This document shows, piece by piece, positions 33,369-33,983 of a DNA stretch of 33,983 bases (position 1 is its first letter; the number at the start of each line of letters is the position of its first letter). This DNA comes from Bifidobacterium breve (GTDB lineage: Bacteria > Actinomycetota > Acidimicrobiia > Acidimicrobiales > Ilumatobacteraceae), in NCBI GenBank assembly GCA_945886445.1, contig CAMCZG010000017.1, positions 1 to 33,983 on the forward strand, read 5' to 3'. The notes below the pieces were generated by a model. The model ran no database searches. It was not told where the DNA came from and saw only the letters and a program-made list of their open reading frames with translations. Made by a program: the position numbers and the translations under genes.

Positions 33369-33737
33369 ATGGCCACCTTTAATCTCACAGCAGAAAAATT
33401 CGAAGAAACAGTGAGCGCCGACGGCATCACTTTTATTGACTTTTGGGCTGAATGGTGCGGGCCATGCAAGTCATTCGGGCCAATCTATGAAACAGCGTCA
33501 GATGCAAATACCGATATTCGCTTTGCAAAAGTAGATACCGAAGCCGAGCAAGACCTTGCTGGTGGTTTGCGCATCCAGTCAATTCCAACAATCATGGCGT
33601 TTCGTGATGGTGTATTGCTGTTTTCTCAGCCGGGCGCTTTACCAGCTGCATCGTTCGATGAACTCATTGCTGCAATTCGCGCAGTCGATATGGATGACGT
33701 GCGTCATCAAATCGCAGAGGGTGAAGCGACGGAGTAA
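33369..33737 (+). CDS. thioredoxin
   Basis: A 122-residue thioredoxin with the active site W29-C30-G-P-C33 in FIDFWAEWCGPCKSFGPIY, and the cis-proline in QSIPTIMAFRDG. The C-terminal 15 residues (DMDDVRHQIAEGEATE) extend past the usual end. It reduces disulfides in the cytoplasm and could recycle the peroxiredoxin or the Cys-Sec CMD protein found earlier in the window, by inference only. The start follows AGAGAG; the enoyl-CoA hydratase begins nine bases after its stop. Confidence 0.95.
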   Translation: MATFNLTAEKFEETVSADGITFIDFWAEWCGPCKSFGPIYETASDANTDIRFAKVDTEAEQDLAGGLRIQSIPTIMAFRDGVLLFSQPGALPAASFDELIAAIRAVDMDDVRHQIAEGEATE

Positions 33738-33746
33738 GGTCACCAG

Positions 33747-33983
33747 ATGAGCGAAATTGTGACCAAAGAATATTGCATTGTTGAAAAATCAGAGCATGTG
33801 CTCACCGTGCGTTTAAATAGGCCCGAGCGCCTGAACGCACTGCATTCACTTGCGCATTTAGAACTCGCAGAAGTTTTCGATGACTATGAGTCTGACGACA
33901 ACATGTGGGTCGCAATCATCACCGGCGAAGGTCGCGGCTTTTGCGCAGGTAACGACTTGCGGTATCAAGCTGAAGGTGGAGTG
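33747..33983 (+). CDS. enoyl-CoA hydratase/isomerase (crotonase family), N-terminal part
   Basis: The first 79 codons of a crotonase-fold protein running off the window. VLTVRLNRPERLNAL and AIITGEGRGFCAGNDL are the classic crotonase motifs, the second contributing to the CoA oxyanion hole. AAGGT lies seven bases before ATG 33747. The family hydrates or isomerises enoyl-CoA thioesters, which would fit a beta-oxidation-like role with the SDR and MaoC genes. Catalytic glutamates lie beyond the window, so the exact activity cannot be judged. Confidence 0.9.
   Translation, partial: MSEIVTKEYCIVEKSEHVLTVRLNRPERLNALHSLAHLELAEVFDDYESDDNMWVAIITGEGRGFCAGNDLRYQAEGGV

Noticed and set aside
1-33983. CRISPR arrays, tRNA/rRNA genes, transposons, phage genes
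   Set aside because: No regularly spaced repeats, no cloverleaf-like sequences, no transposase or integrase motifs and no terminal inverted repeats with target duplications were seen by reading.

Overview
The window looks like a chromosomal segment of a free-living actinobacterium, most likely from or near the class Acidimicrobiia. This rests on gene content: an Nei2-type DNA glycosylase, two flavin/F420-type split-barrel proteins, a fused LivH-LivM permease, cytochrome P450s, many short-chain dehydrogenases, a MoxR/DUF58/VWA operon, small membrane proteins and frequent GTG/TTG starts. Taxonomy is inferred, not shown. I saw no rRNA, tRNA, insertion sequence, phage gene or CRISPR array. Genes are tightly packed and no gap without a gene reaches 300 bases; the largest (about 9126-9341 and 15444-15705) hold promoters, a palindrome and a terminator.

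Layout. 1-2240: DUF4916 NUDIX-like protein, a small unknown protein, an Nei-type glycosylase with two altered active-site residues, and a split-barrel protein. 2237-5550 (minus): LolD/MacB-type ATPase and FtsX-type permease. 5564-6495 (plus): two translationally coupled carboxymuconolactone decarboxylase (CMD/AhpD-like) genes. The second is interrupted by one in-frame TGA exactly where the second cysteine of the CxxC redox motif belongs, followed at selenocysteine-insertion distance by a 7-bp hairpin with a GGUC loop. I read it as one 171-residue selenoprotein with a C-G-Y-U motif; this is the main discovery. 6500-8400: nitroreductase, NMN adenylyltransferase, and a single-cysteine peroxiredoxin behind an IscR-like palindrome. 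8412-9971: divergent polysaccharide deacetylase and an ECF-like sigma factor with a C-terminal Hx3Cx2C motif.

9979-15443 (minus): a branched-chain-amino-acid-type ABC importer in the order binding protein, terminator/attenuator, fused permease, LivG, LivF. 15706-22418: a catabolic or oxidative-modification region with a MaoC-like hydratase, three SDRs, a split-barrel protein and two directly abutting P450 genes, one canonical and one lacking the heme-ligand cysteine. 22421-23727: small membrane proteins including LapA-like. 23793-25648: Rieske oxygenase alpha subunit and a VOC protein. 25737-31120: S1C serine protease, MoxR ATPase, DUF58, VWA membrane protein and a methyltransferase. 31107-33983: universal stress protein, release factor 3 (prfC), thioredoxin and the start of an enoyl-CoA hydratase.

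How they may work together: the transporter, P450s, SDRs, MaoC, crotonase and Rieske enzyme suggest uptake and oxidative breakdown of a hydrophobic or ring-containing substrate, though no substrate can be named. The Cys-Sec CMD protein, one-cysteine peroxiredoxin, nitroreductase and thioredoxin form a possible peroxide/thiol redox set.
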